From assembly GCF_025567045.1 (NCBI RefSeq), contig NZ_JAOQJK010000007.1, positions 1 to 64,000 of the forward strand: DNA of 64,000 bases, read 5' to 3'. Below are positions 33,533 through 41,349 of this stretch, one piece after another; positions within the stretch are counted from its first letter, which is position 1, and the number at the start of each line of letters is the position of its first letter. The notes beneath the pieces were generated by a model that saw nothing but the letters and a program-made list of their open reading frames with translations, was not told the origin of the DNA and did not search any database. This stretch comes from Barnesiella propionica. GTDB lineage: Bacteria; Bacteroidota; Bacteroidia; Bacteroidales; Barnesiellaceae. The translations under genes were made by a program, and so were the position numbers.

Positions 33533-35737
33533 TTACATTCCCAATTCTAACTGATTTTTAACTAAATTATAATATGTTCCTTTTTTATGTACGAGTTCCT
33601 GATGTGTTCCTTCTTCTACGATTTTTCCGTTATCCAATACCACTATTTTATCGGCATGTTGTACCGTACTTAAGCGGTGAGCTACTACTACGACTGTTCT
33701 TCCTTCATAAAATTCGGATAGTTTATCGATTATTTGCCGTTCGTTTTTTGCATCGAGCGCGTTGGTTGCTTCGTCTAAGAATATAAAATCGGGATTTTTA
33801 TAAACGGCCCTGGCTATGAGTATTCTTTGTTTTTGTCCCTGGCTCAATCCGTTGCCTTCCATCCCTATTTTTGTATTGTAACCCAGTGGAAGGCTGTCGA
33901 TATATTCTTTTATATTGGCAATTTCCACTGCTTGTGCCAGGCGTTTTTTATCCACGGTATCTTCATTTACAGCAATATTATTGGCAATAGTTTCGGAGAA
34001 AATAAATCCGTCTTGCATAACTACTCCTGTTTTTTGTCTCCACAGGTGAGGGTTGATGTTCTTAGAGGAGAATTCGCCAATTTTGATGTCTCCTTTATTG
34101 GGCTCATAGAAGCCCATCATAAGTTTTATCAATGTCGTTTTTCCACTGCCGCTCGCTCCTACAATGGCCGTGGTCTTATTTTCCGGGATGACGAGATTTA
34201 TATCTTCCAGCACATAATCTCTGTCGGCTCCGTCGTAACTGAAGGAGAGGTTTTCGATGGAAATGGTCTTGTTGTCGGATATATAGTCCATTTTATTATC
34301 AATAGTTTGTTCTTCATCCTCTTCTCCGTGTATTTCATTTAGCCTTTCAAGGCTTATCTGGGCATCCTGGAATGATTGTATGAAACCTATAAGTTGCCCG
34401 ATGGGTGCGGATAGTTGCCCGATGATGTAGCTTATCGACATCATCATTCCTAACGTGATATTTCCGTCTACGACGGATTTTGCAGCCACAAATGAAATCA
34501 GCAAACTGGTGATCTGATTAAAAAAGATGGAACCTGATTGCTGATATTGCCCGAGCGCCAGGCCTTTGATGCTTATTTTGAACAATTTGATCTGAATCCT
34601 TTCCCATTTCCATCTTTCTTGTTTTTCCCGGTTATTCAATTTTATTTCCTGAATACCGGAAATGAGCTGAAACAGGTTGCTTTTTTCACTGGAGGCCTGG
34701 GCGAAGCGTTTAAAATCAAGTTCGCGTCTGTATTTCAGGAATAATAATATCCATATAACGTACAGGGTATTGCCGATAACGAAGATAGTAAGTATCGTTA
34801 AATTGTAGTAGGCCAGGATAAATGCGAAAATGATGAAATTGAAAAAGGAAAAAATAGTCATCAGGGATGATCCGGTCAGGAAACTCTCGATGCGGGCGTG
34901 GTCCCCGATGCGCTGCATAATGTCTCCTACCATTTTTGTATCGAAAAAACGTAGGGGAAGTTTCAGCAGTTTTGCGAGAAAGTCGGATATAAGGGCTATA
35001 TTGATGCGGGTGTTCATGTGGAGCATGATCCAGCTTCGTATAAATTCGACAGCCAGTTGTGTAGCGAATAAGACAAGCTGAGCGATTAATATGAGAGTAA
35101 TAAAATTGAGGTTACTGTTGCCTATTCCGTTATCTACCATGGATTGTGTAAGGAACGGAAATATAAGCTGCAAGAGGCTGCCTACGACCATTCCCATTAC
35201 CAGCTGCAGGATGTGGCTCTTATGTGGCTTGAGGTAACCTAAGAAATAACGGAAGTTTTTATTCGCTACATATTTATCGTCGTCTTTTTCATAAAAGTCG
35301 GGGGTGGGTTCAAGCAGAAGTACCGTTCCTGTATCTTTTCCTTCGGCTTTGGTGCTGATCCAGCATTTGAGAAATTCTTCTTTTTTAAGTTCATACCGTC
35401 CGCTGGCGGGATCGGATATTTTTATTTTATAGTCGTTTTTTTTCTTTTTTATATCGTAGCATACTACAAAATGATTTTGGTTCCAGTGAAGGATACAGGG
35501 GAAAGGTTTTTCTTCTGCCAACTGATTAAATGTAGTTCGTAAACCGGTGGTGCGAAATCCTATACTTTCGGCTGCATCGCTTATTCCCAGCATCGATACG
35601 CCTTCACGTGTAATGAAGGATTTGGAGCGTAGGGTCTGTAGTGTATAATTACGTCCGTAATATTTTGCAATCATACGTAAACAAGTGGGGCCGCAATCCA
35701 TTGCGTCGAGTTGTGCATAATGCGGGAATAATGCCAT
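33533..35737 (-). CDS. C39 peptidase-containing ABC transporter (bacteriocin export)
   Basis: The 734-residue protein combines a C39 cysteine protease (residues ~1-130), a six-helix ABC membrane domain (~165-450) and an ATPase. The protease has Cys 15 in MDCGPTCLRM, His 89 in HWNQNHFVVCYD and Asp 109 in SDPASG. The ATPase shows AIVGASGSGKTTLIKLMMG, the signature GLSQGQKQRI and FIFLDEATNALD. Such proteins cut precursors after a Gly-Gly and export the mature peptide. The two precursors just upstream carry exactly such GG sites, so they are the evident substrates. Confidence 0.95.
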   Translation of the reverse strand: MALFPHYAQLDAMDCGPTCLRMIAKYYGRNYTLQTLRSKSFITREGVSMLGISDAAESIGFRTTGLRTTFNQLAEEKPFPCILHWNQNHFVVCYDIKKKKNDYKIKISDPASGRYELKKEEFLKCWISTKAEGKDTGTVLLLEPTPDFYEKDDDKYVANKNFRYFLGYLKPHKSHILQLVMGMVVGSLLQLIFPFLTQSMVDNGIGNSNLNFITLILIAQLVLFATQLAVEFIRSWIMLHMNTRINIALISDFLAKLLKLPLRFFDTKMVGDIMQRIGDHARIESFLTGSSLMTIFSFFNFIIFAFILAYYNLTILTIFVIGNTLYVIWILLFLKYRRELDFKRFAQASSEKSNLFQLISGIQEIKLNNREKQERWKWERIQIKLFKISIKGLALGQYQQSGSIFFNQITSLLISFVAAKSVVDGNITLGMMMSISYIIGQLSAPIGQLIGFIQSFQDAQISLERLNEIHGEEDEEQTIDNKMDYISDNKTISIENLSFSYDGADRDYVLEDINLVIPENKTTAIVGASGSGKTTLIKLMMGFYEPNKGDIKIGEFSSKNINPHLWRQKTGVVMQDGFIFSETIANNIAVNEDTVDKKRLAQAVEIANIKEYIDSLPLGYNTKIGMEGNGLSQGQKQRILIARAVYKNPDFIFLDEATNALDAKNERQIIDKLSEFYEGRTVVVVAHRLSTVQHADKIVVLDNGKIVEEGTHQELVHKKGTYYNLVKNQLELGM

Positions 35738-35769
35738 AAAATATATTTTAAATTGATGTTATTTTTAGT

Positions 35770-35802
35770 AAAGAGTTGTCTTTTCAAAAAAGACAACTCT
35801 TT
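35770..35802. terminator. Intercistronic hairpin after precursor B
   Basis: A 15-bp stem (AAAGAGTTGTCTTTT and its complement, loop of 3) lies between precursor B and the transporter gene. On the coding (minus) strand only three to four T follow, so it should end or stabilise part of the transcript, giving more precursor than transporter mRNA. Confidence 0.6.
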
Positions 35803-35858
35803 TTTACATTTGGACTAATAGTTCGGGGTGGTTCGCGCATAGAGCCACCTTCATTTTT

Positions 35859-36089
35859 TTAGATACGAACACATGTGCCCGTGGCCATATTACATCTGCA
35901 TGGACCATAGCAATCCCAATAACCGAGGTCATTGTGACATTTTAAAGTACTGCAGTAGTCGGTGCTTCCACCACCTCCGCCACCGGGTTGTCCCGGATCT
36001 ACATAGACGCCACCGACGATTTTTTTCAACTGGAGGTCGTTCAATACCTGATCACCTTCATGTAATCTGATCTTTTTTAAATTCTTCAT
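35859..36089 (-). CDS. Double-glycine leader peptide precursor B (six cysteines)
   Basis: The 76-residue precursor has a 27-residue leader (MKNLKKIRLHEGDQVLNDLQ then LKKIVGG) ending in the Gly-Gly cut by C39 peptidases. The 49-residue mature part starts VYVDPGQPGGGGGGSTDY, a Pro/Gly-rich linker. It then has six cysteines spaced C-x4-C-x8-C-x3-C-x-C-x6-C, ending CVRI. Six cysteines imply three disulfides, and the cluster encodes a disulfide-forming enzyme. Ser/Thr in the linker and core, or a cysteine, could be glycosylated by the clustered glycosyltransferases. Its paralogue is at 36398-36649. Antibacterial activity is inferred. Confidence 0.85.
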   Translation of the reverse strand: MKNLKKIRLHEGDQVLNDLQLKKIVGGVYVDPGQPGGGGGGSTDYCSTLKCHNDLGYWDCYGPCRCNMATGTCVRI

Positions 36090-36112
36090 AATTGTTAAAT
36101 TTAATAGGTTAT

Positions 36113-36159
36113 ACCGCAGATTTTCTCAAGACAACATTGCCCTGCAGCTTCGCAATGTT
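36113..36159 (-). promoter_or_regulatory. Conserved hairpin/pseudoknot leader of precursor B
   Basis: On the minus strand AACATTGC and GCAATGTT (36159-36152 and 36140-36133) form an 8-bp hairpin with an 11-base loop. Loop bases CUGCAG can pair with CUGCGG at 36119-36114 through one G-U wobble, making an H-type pseudoknot 24 bases before the ATG. The wobble is compatible only with the coding-strand RNA. The same element precedes precursor A. Confidence 0.6.
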
Positions 36160-36313
36160 TTCGTTATAAATAGAATAATTTTCAACGGTATGAAACAATA
36201 ATATCTGTAATATTTATGACCAAAATCGGATATGTATTGTCCGTTACCTCTTTTTACTATGTGTGAGATAATAGCATATACAAATAATATTGTTTAAATA
36301 ATATTATCTTTGT

Positions 36314-36350
36314 AAAGGGGGGTGTCTTCTTTACTTCCGACTCCCCCTTT
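36314..36350. terminator. Hairpin between the two precursor genes
   Basis: AAAGGGGG and CCCCCTTT pair over 8 bp around a 21-base loop, 48 bases after the stop of precursor A. It may reduce read-through to precursor B. On the plus strand it directly follows a TATCTTTG box (36305-36312). Confidence 0.45.
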
Positions 36351-36397
36351 ATTTCAGTTTTTCGGGTCGGTTCAGCTATTGTCCCGGCCTGAAATTT

Positions 36398-36649
36398 TTA
36401 CCAACGAACACATCCAACATGAGCAGCATCGCATCGGCATCCACCCCAACATTCGTCATAACCGAGTGCTGGGTTGTGTACACATTTCATGGTACTGCAA
36501 TAATCTGTAGGTCCGCCTCCGCCGGGTTGGTCAGGGGGGGTATAGCTACCACCCGGGGGAACGTAAATACCACCTACGATTTTTTTCAACTGAAGGTCGT
36601 TCAGTATCTGATCACCTTCATGCAACCTGATTTTTTTCAAGTTTTTCAT
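36398..36649 (-). CDS. Double-glycine leader peptide precursor A (six cysteines)
   Basis: The 83-residue precursor shares its 27-residue leader with precursor B (one V/I change before the GG). Its 56-residue mature part begins IYVPPGGSYTPPDQPGGGG, then has six cysteines spaced C-x4-C-x10-C-x3-C-x-C-x6-C and ends CVRW. The ATG at 36649 gives the leader start matching the paralogue; the longer frame to 36712 runs into the upstream RNA element. The linker differs in length and Ser/Thr/Tyr content, while the cysteine frame is kept. The pair looks like a recent duplication with divergence of the exposed part. Confidence 0.85.
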   Translation of the reverse strand: MKNLKKIRLHEGDQILNDLQLKKIVGGIYVPPGGSYTPPDQPGGGGPTDYCSTMKCVHNPALGYDECWGGCRCDAAHVGCVRW

Positions 36650-36670
36650 AATTGTAAAATAATAAATTAT

Positions 36671-36716
36671 ACCGCAGATTTTATTAAATAACATTGCTCT
36701 GCGGTTTTGCAATGTT
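36671..36716 (-). promoter_or_regulatory. Conserved hairpin/pseudoknot leader of precursor A
   Basis: On the minus strand AACATTGC (36716-36709) and GCAATGTT (36697-36690) form an 8-bp stem with an 11-base loop containing ACCGCAGA. This pairs perfectly over 8 bp with UCUGCGGU at 36678-36671, 22 bases before the ATG. The element overlaps the stop codon of the VKOR-like gene. It may control translation or stability of the precursor message. Confidence 0.65.
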
Positions 36717-38292
36717 ATATCTCTACATCACAGAAATAGCGTAAGTCATCGATATAATAAGTAGACGGAAGCCGATATCCGTTTACATATACCATAGGAG
36801 TTGCGGTAAGATTGTAAAATTTATGCCAGTGCTGATGCATTTTATATTCTTCTTCTACTCGTTCATCATCTATGTTGACGTTCCATTTTTTCATAAAGTT
36901 GTCTTTATCATATTTTCCCGATTTAAACCATTGATGGTAAATTTCGGCTGCTTCGTCTTTATTTTTTTGAAGATATACGGCAAGTAAAAATTTTCCGCTG
37001 GTATCCAGTTTTTCGTGAAAAGAGGAAAAAACGTATTGGAAGGATATTTTGTCTTCTGTATGTTCCATTAGTTTTTCAATATGGTCATGTGCATAAGCGC
37101 ACGGGCCACAATGAGGATTGGTGAGTATGGTGACAATAATTTTAGCATCGGGATTGCCCCATTTTACACTTGTTATATTTTTATATTCAACCTGAGGTTG
37201 TTTTTTTAATAGGGAGACGAATACTTCTTCCGACGCTTTCAGGCTGTTCATTTCCTGCGTAACCTGTTCCAATCGGCGATTGTCGATTATCCTAGGGAGA
37301 AACAGGTTGATTAAAAGAAAAGGTATTCCGTATAATATCATCAGACCGATAAAGTCTGTAAATTGCCAGTCGGGGAAAGAGATGTAGCCAAAAATGAAGT
37401 TTATTATAAATATGGCCCATAATGTAGCTTGTACAATAAGGCATAAAACGCACCATTGCTTGGCGACAAATTTTTGATACCATACACTCCAGATGGTATA
37501 TGGAAGAGCGCAAATATTGATTAAGGTCAAATAGTTTATTAGAGAGGGCATGAATATTAAAACAAGTACATTGGAGATAAAATAAGAGAATCCTATTTCA
37601 CTCCAGCCTATAATACCCCATAATTTTGCCGCCCGTGATTCTAGGATGTTATTGCAATCATTTTCGTGGAATAAAGAGCATATCTTGTCGGCATAACTGC
37701 TGCGAATATGTAATTGCTTTAAGACCAGAAGGTATCCGATATAAACACCGAACATGTTTACTAACAATGATAAGGCATATCCAAAACTGAATATTACTGA
37801 ATTATTTATTATGGCCCACATTATAAGTATTACAGATAATATAAAAAGTCCTGCTTTCTGGATGTTGTTGAAAATTTGCATTTTCCAGTTATGATAATAG
37901 CCATTTTCTACAGAACCGTTATCTGCTTCTCCTAAGAGAACGATACCTGTCCATATTTCTTTGAATTCTTCTACAGATACAGATAATTTTCTGTTGTTCC
38001 ACACATATAAAACTTTTTCGGATGTTACTTTAAGTACGGTGACAAAATCATTGCCGATATGAGCAATAAAAGGCGTTTCAATATCGGTGATATCGTTTTT
38101 GTCATTTATTTTAATTCCTTGATTGTCAACCCCGTAATCTGTCAGCATTTTCGATATTCCAAACAAATTATTTTTATGAGGATGTTCATTAAAAAACTTA
38201 TTTGAATATTCGCGGGTATGTTTAACTTTTAATGCTTCTAAAAATGAAGTGAATATGTTTGTCTCTTTTTGCGAAAAAATAGATAATCCCAT
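36715..38292 (-). CDS. C39-like/VKOR/DsbA-type disulfide-forming membrane protein
   Basis: The 525-residue protein has an N-terminal ~125-residue domain resembling a C39 peptidase without its catalytic cysteine (KMLTDYGVDNQGIKI ... FIAHIGNDFVTVLKVTSEKV). A VKOR domain with several membrane helices follows, with loop cysteines 205 and 213 and CVLC at 281-284. A DsbA/thioredoxin domain ends the protein, with CGPC at 395-398 in LTNPHCGPCAYAHDHIEKLM and cis-Pro in TATPMVYVNGYRLP. VKOR re-oxidises the thioredoxin domain, which makes disulfides in exported peptides. In this cluster the obvious clients are the six-cysteine precursors; the C39-like part may hold their leaders. Confidence 0.85.
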   Translation of the reverse strand: MGLSIFSQKETNIFTSFLEALKVKHTREYSNKFFNEHPHKNNLFGISKMLTDYGVDNQGIKINDKNDITDIETPFIAHIGNDFVTVLKVTSEKVLYVWNNRKLSVSVEEFKEIWTGIVLLGEADNGSVENGYYHNWKMQIFNNIQKAGLFILSVILIMWAIINNSVIFSFGYALSLLVNMFGVYIGYLLVLKQLHIRSSYADKICSLFHENDCNNILESRAAKLWGIIGWSEIGFSYFISNVLVLIFMPSLINYLTLINICALPYTIWSVWYQKFVAKQWCVLCLIVQATLWAIFIINFIFGYISFPDWQFTDFIGLMILYGIPFLLINLFLPRIIDNRRLEQVTQEMNSLKASEEVFVSLLKKQPQVEYKNITSVKWGNPDAKIIVTILTNPHCGPCAYAHDHIEKLMEHTEDKISFQYVFSSFHEKLDTSGKFLLAVYLQKNKDEAAEIYHQWFKSGKYDKDNFMKKWNVNIDDERVEEEYKMHQHWHKFYNLTATPMVYVNGYRLPSTYYIDDLRYFCDVEI

Positions 38293-38304
38293 TATTCTTA
38301 ATAT

Positions 38305-39078
38305 TTAATGTGTTTTTGATAAATCTCTTTCTAGTTCTTCTTTGGAACTGTTGTGTGTTTTATTTAATTCTGCAAAAGATATTTCGGTATGATCTTTATT
38401 CCGGAAACTACTGTTGAGATTCCGGGGATGTGCCAAATGATAAAGATACCCCGGGTTACGGTACATGTTGGCTTTTAATCTTTTCCATCGATAATAGCGG
38501 TCAAAATCGTCGTGTCCCCAACCGTAATATTTTTCGTTTTCCATTCCATTATTCAGGAAAAATAAAGTGTTCATCATAACTGCTCCCCCCGGATGTTCCT
38601 TGTCGTATAATTGTTTCATTTTATTCTGATTACGGGAGAGGATACGAATGTCTTTTTTCACGATATACAAATTCCGGATTATTTCGGACGTTTCGAAGCA
38701 GAATCCGGAATAGGGATAAGCTACGTCAGCCGTGCCGTCTCTTAACTGCTGGGCTGCATCGATAATTTGATTTTTGGATGCTATCATATCGGCATCCCAT
38801 ATAGAGAAGAAGGGAGTGTCTATATTCCAGGCCAATTGGTTGAAATACTTTGTCTTGTATAATATAGGGTCTTTATCTTCTATGAACTCGTAACGTACGT
38901 TCCTGTTCAGCAAGGATTGAAGTATTTTATTGTTGTACCGGTCCGCTTCAAGTACTATTATTTGTGTATGAAAGTTTTTGGCTAAATAATCCGTTACAGC
39001 AAGTATGTTTTCCAGCCGCTGAACCGAATCGATACGGATTAATATTAAAAATGTAAAATCTTGAAGATATGTTTTCAT
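38305..39078 (-). CDS. Glycosyltransferase, GT-A fold (galactosyltransferase-like)
   Basis: The 257-residue cytoplasmic protein has a GT-A layout with a DxD-type metal site in FFSIWDADMIASKNQIID (Asp 95, Asp 97) and a late acidic motif YYGWGHDDFDRYYRWKRLKA. The latter is typical of the N-terminal-galactosyltransferase/GT2-like group. There is no signal peptide. Located between the VKOR-like and LanC-like genes, it is likely to glycosylate the precursor peptides or make a sugar chain on them. The sugar donor and linkage are not predictable from sequence. Confidence 0.75.
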   Translation of the reverse strand: MKTYLQDFTFLILIRIDSVQRLENILAVTDYLAKNFHTQIIVLEADRYNNKILQSLLNRNVRYEFIEDKDPILYKTKYFNQLAWNIDTPFFSIWDADMIASKNQIIDAAQQLRDGTADVAYPYSGFCFETSEIIRNLYIVKKDIRILSRNQNKMKQLYDKEHPGGAVMMNTLFFLNNGMENEKYYGWGHDDFDRYYRWKRLKANMYRNPGYLYHLAHPRNLNSSFRNKDHTEISFAELNKTHNSSKEELERDLSKTH

Positions 39079-39101
39079 GGTATCTCTGCTTTATTTATAA
39101 A

Positions 39102-40118
39102 TTATCTATTTCCCGAAAGTTTCAGATATGCCAGTGTTATGCCGCAAAAACCATTGATAAGACCCATGTGTTGCCAAAAATAGGAGCGGTCGTGTTGTAA
39201 CATATCCCAGACATCGGATTTTTTTAGTTTTTCTAAAAATATTTTGGAATCATACGATATAATTCCCGATGATTGTAGGATCATGAGAATACTGGTTATA
39301 CCATCTTCAAAATATACATTTTGGTTCCTCATTTCTTCCCATAAGATTTTATTCATATCAATACGGGACTTTAGTAAATTAATGTGATCGGCCCATTCCC
39401 TGGAATTTATAAAGTTATTAATTGAATTCATTCCCCAAAGCAGGAATAGCCGGTTGGCATGAACATAAGGAATTTGAGAGAGGACCCGGGGGGTCATTTC
39501 ATCAATTATCTTTGTTATTCTATAATTATAAAAATCTAAAGTATATATCTGGCTTAACAAATAAAGGAAAACAGGAAGGTGATAATTTATCTTGAAAGAT
39601 AAGGGTTCATTCCCAATCGTATTTGTAACTATGGGATATATTTGGTTTATAAGGTTGATAGTTATCTCCTGATAAATGTAAAGGGCTTCTTTGTCATTTT
39701 TATTTATATCGGAAGCCCGTACCGAAAAATAATATAATAATCCGATTAATTCAATGGCGTCCGGCCTTTCAAAAAAATCGGGATAGGATATTTTCTTAAT
39801 TATTTCATTGTCAATATCGGACAGAATCTTATTAACATCGCCTTTTACATATTTATTTTGTATTAGATATCTTATTCCATATGCGATTCCTGCCAAACCG
39901 TCTTCTAATCCCAATGGAAGTTGCTGGTTTATATCATTTAATATCCCATCGAGCATTTCTTCGGCAATTTTTGTATGATTTTTGTTATCTCTCAACCGTC
40001 CCGATTCGAAGAAATATATGCATATTCCCATTCGTCCTCTGGCGAGACCCAGAGGTAGTAGGTTCTGAGAAACAACAGACAAGAGTGCCTGGTTGATTTT
40101 ATCAATTTTTTCGATCAT
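39102..40118 (-). CDS. LanC-like protein without the canonical zinc ligands
   Basis: The 338-residue protein has the repeated Gly-rich helical-hairpin pattern of lanthionine-synthetase C proteins: LPLGLARGRMGICIYFFE, QLPLGLEDGLAGIAYGIRYL and, at the end, GLINGFCGITLAYLKL. True LanC enzymes bind zinc through a WCYG cysteine and a CHG Cys/His pair. Here neither motif is present and only Cys 325 sits in an equivalent C-terminal position. It therefore probably does not form lanthionines and may act as a scaffold or bind leader peptides. No LanB, LanM or dehydratase gene is in the cluster. Confidence 0.7.
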   Translation of the reverse strand: MIEKIDKINQALLSVVSQNLLPLGLARGRMGICIYFFESGRLRDNKNHTKIAEEMLDGILNDINQQLPLGLEDGLAGIAYGIRYLIQNKYVKGDVNKILSDIDNEIIKKISYPDFFERPDAIELIGLLYYFSVRASDINKNDKEALYIYQEITINLINQIYPIVTNTIGNEPLSFKINYHLPVFLYLLSQIYTLDFYNYRITKIIDEMTPRVLSQIPYVHANRLFLLWGMNSINNFINSREWADHINLLKSRIDMNKILWEEMRNQNVYFEDGITSILMILQSSGIISYDSKIFLEKLKKSDVWDMLQHDRSYFWQHMGLINGFCGITLAYLKLSGNR

Positions 40119-40130
40119 AAGTTCTGCCTT

Positions 40131-41330
40131 TTATTCGATAATATGCCTTGATTTGTTCCTCATATCTTTATTGCCGTAGTAGCGGACCAATATTTTCATA
40201 GCTATCAGTTCATTAATGAATTCCATGACTTCGGATTCATATTCCGGATATTGCTCTAAAATCATCTGGGGAGTACATCCTTTATTGAACATAGATAGAA
40301 TCGCGCATTCCGATTCATTAATTCTTTTGTGGAATGTTCCCAACAGATGGTTTACTATCCAGTATCGGTTATTATGATGCATCAGGAGATATTCTTTTTT
40401 TAATGTCAAAGGAATGTTTCGCAGATTATCATGAATTATTCGATATGAGTCCACGATATTTTCAATATCATGGATGAAATTTAAATTATTAGCATTCAGG
40501 TATGCTGTAATGTTTGGGGCCAGGGAGGGAATATGAGGCTCCTCAATGCTTCTTTTCAGTAGATCCAAAGGTATATATTCATCATATTTCCCTCCGTTCC
40601 GTCCCTGAAAGAAATTCCTGAAATGATGATCCAGATTTTCGTGGTTTACTATCCCTCCGAATCCTTTTTCTCCTACGACTATCGCTTTTTTATTTTCCAG
40701 TAAAGCCATTATTATCGGATAACCGGAGCCGATGACCATTTCGGATTTTTGTATATATTTTATCGGATCGTGTTTATCATCGAGTATCTTAATATTTTTG
40801 TTTAATAGCGGACGATAATTCTTGCTACATTGACAATAAAAATCATAGTGGTTTAGCTGGTTCAGTATAGGTAGAATTTTGAGAAAAATCATTTCACCGA
40901 AATATCCATTATCAATATTGACGTATATAGCCGGTTTATCTGATATATCTTTTTCAGGATTCAGATTTCTTTTATCCTCAGGATAGTATATCATGTTCAT
41001 GAAATTTTTATTATTGAACGAAGATAATGGTATGCTTGAGTTGCTGTCTTCAAAAATTATGGTGTGATCGAAAAGACCCAGATCGACAGTATATTCGTGG
41101 GGCGTATCGGATATGCAAAAAGAGAAAATAACAGGAACTTTCCTGAATATAGGATTTTGCTTAATAAACTTAAGCTTTTTCTTATTAAATATGAGAATGC
41201 AGTCGTACTCCCTGCTTGGTAGAATTTCTGTATCTATAGTGTGACCGGAATGTTGTAAGCACCGGATAATCGATTGAATAAGTATCTCATGATTTTTTTT
41301 ATATGAGCCGCTTAGAAAAAGGATATTCAT
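40131..41330 (-). CDS. GT-B-like protein with C-terminal PqqD-like recognition domain
   Basis: The 399-residue protein begins MNILFLSGSYKKNHEILIQS and has a two-lobed glycosyltransferase-like pattern (SGYPIIMALLENKKAIVVGE resembles the GT-B donor-site region). Residues ~315-385 (YWIVNHLLGTFHKRINESEC, then AILSMFNKGCTPQMILEQYP, then VMEFINELIAMKILVRYY) follow the winged-helix pattern of PqqD-like RiPP recognition elements. That domain would bind the conserved precursor leader and bring glycosylation to the peptide. The GT-B and RRE assignments are by pattern and need profile searches. Confidence 0.6.
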   Translation of the reverse strand: MNILFLSGSYKKNHEILIQSIIRCLQHSGHTIDTEILPSREYDCILIFNKKKLKFIKQNPIFRKVPVIFSFCISDTPHEYTVDLGLFDHTIIFEDSNSSIPLSSFNNKNFMNMIYYPEDKRNLNPEKDISDKPAIYVNIDNGYFGEMIFLKILPILNQLNHYDFYCQCSKNYRPLLNKNIKILDDKHDPIKYIQKSEMVIGSGYPIIMALLENKKAIVVGEKGFGGIVNHENLDHHFRNFFQGRNGGKYDEYIPLDLLKRSIEEPHIPSLAPNITAYLNANNLNFIHDIENIVDSYRIIHDNLRNIPLTLKKEYLLMHHNNRYWIVNHLLGTFHKRINESECAILSMFNKGCTPQMILEQYPEYESEVMEFINELIAMKILVRYYGNKDMRNKSRHIIE

Positions 41331-41349
41331 AAAGTTTGTGTTTTTGTGG

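Noticed and set aside
35940-36000. Short G/C-rich repeat resembling a microsatellite or CRISPR-like repeat
   Set aside because: It is the codon run for the Gly-rich linker of precursor B; there are no spaced repeats.
39102-40118. Calling the cluster a lanthipeptide system from the LanC-like gene
   Set aside because: There is no dehydratase or LanM, the LanC zinc ligands are absent, and the cluster contains a disulfide-forming enzyme instead.
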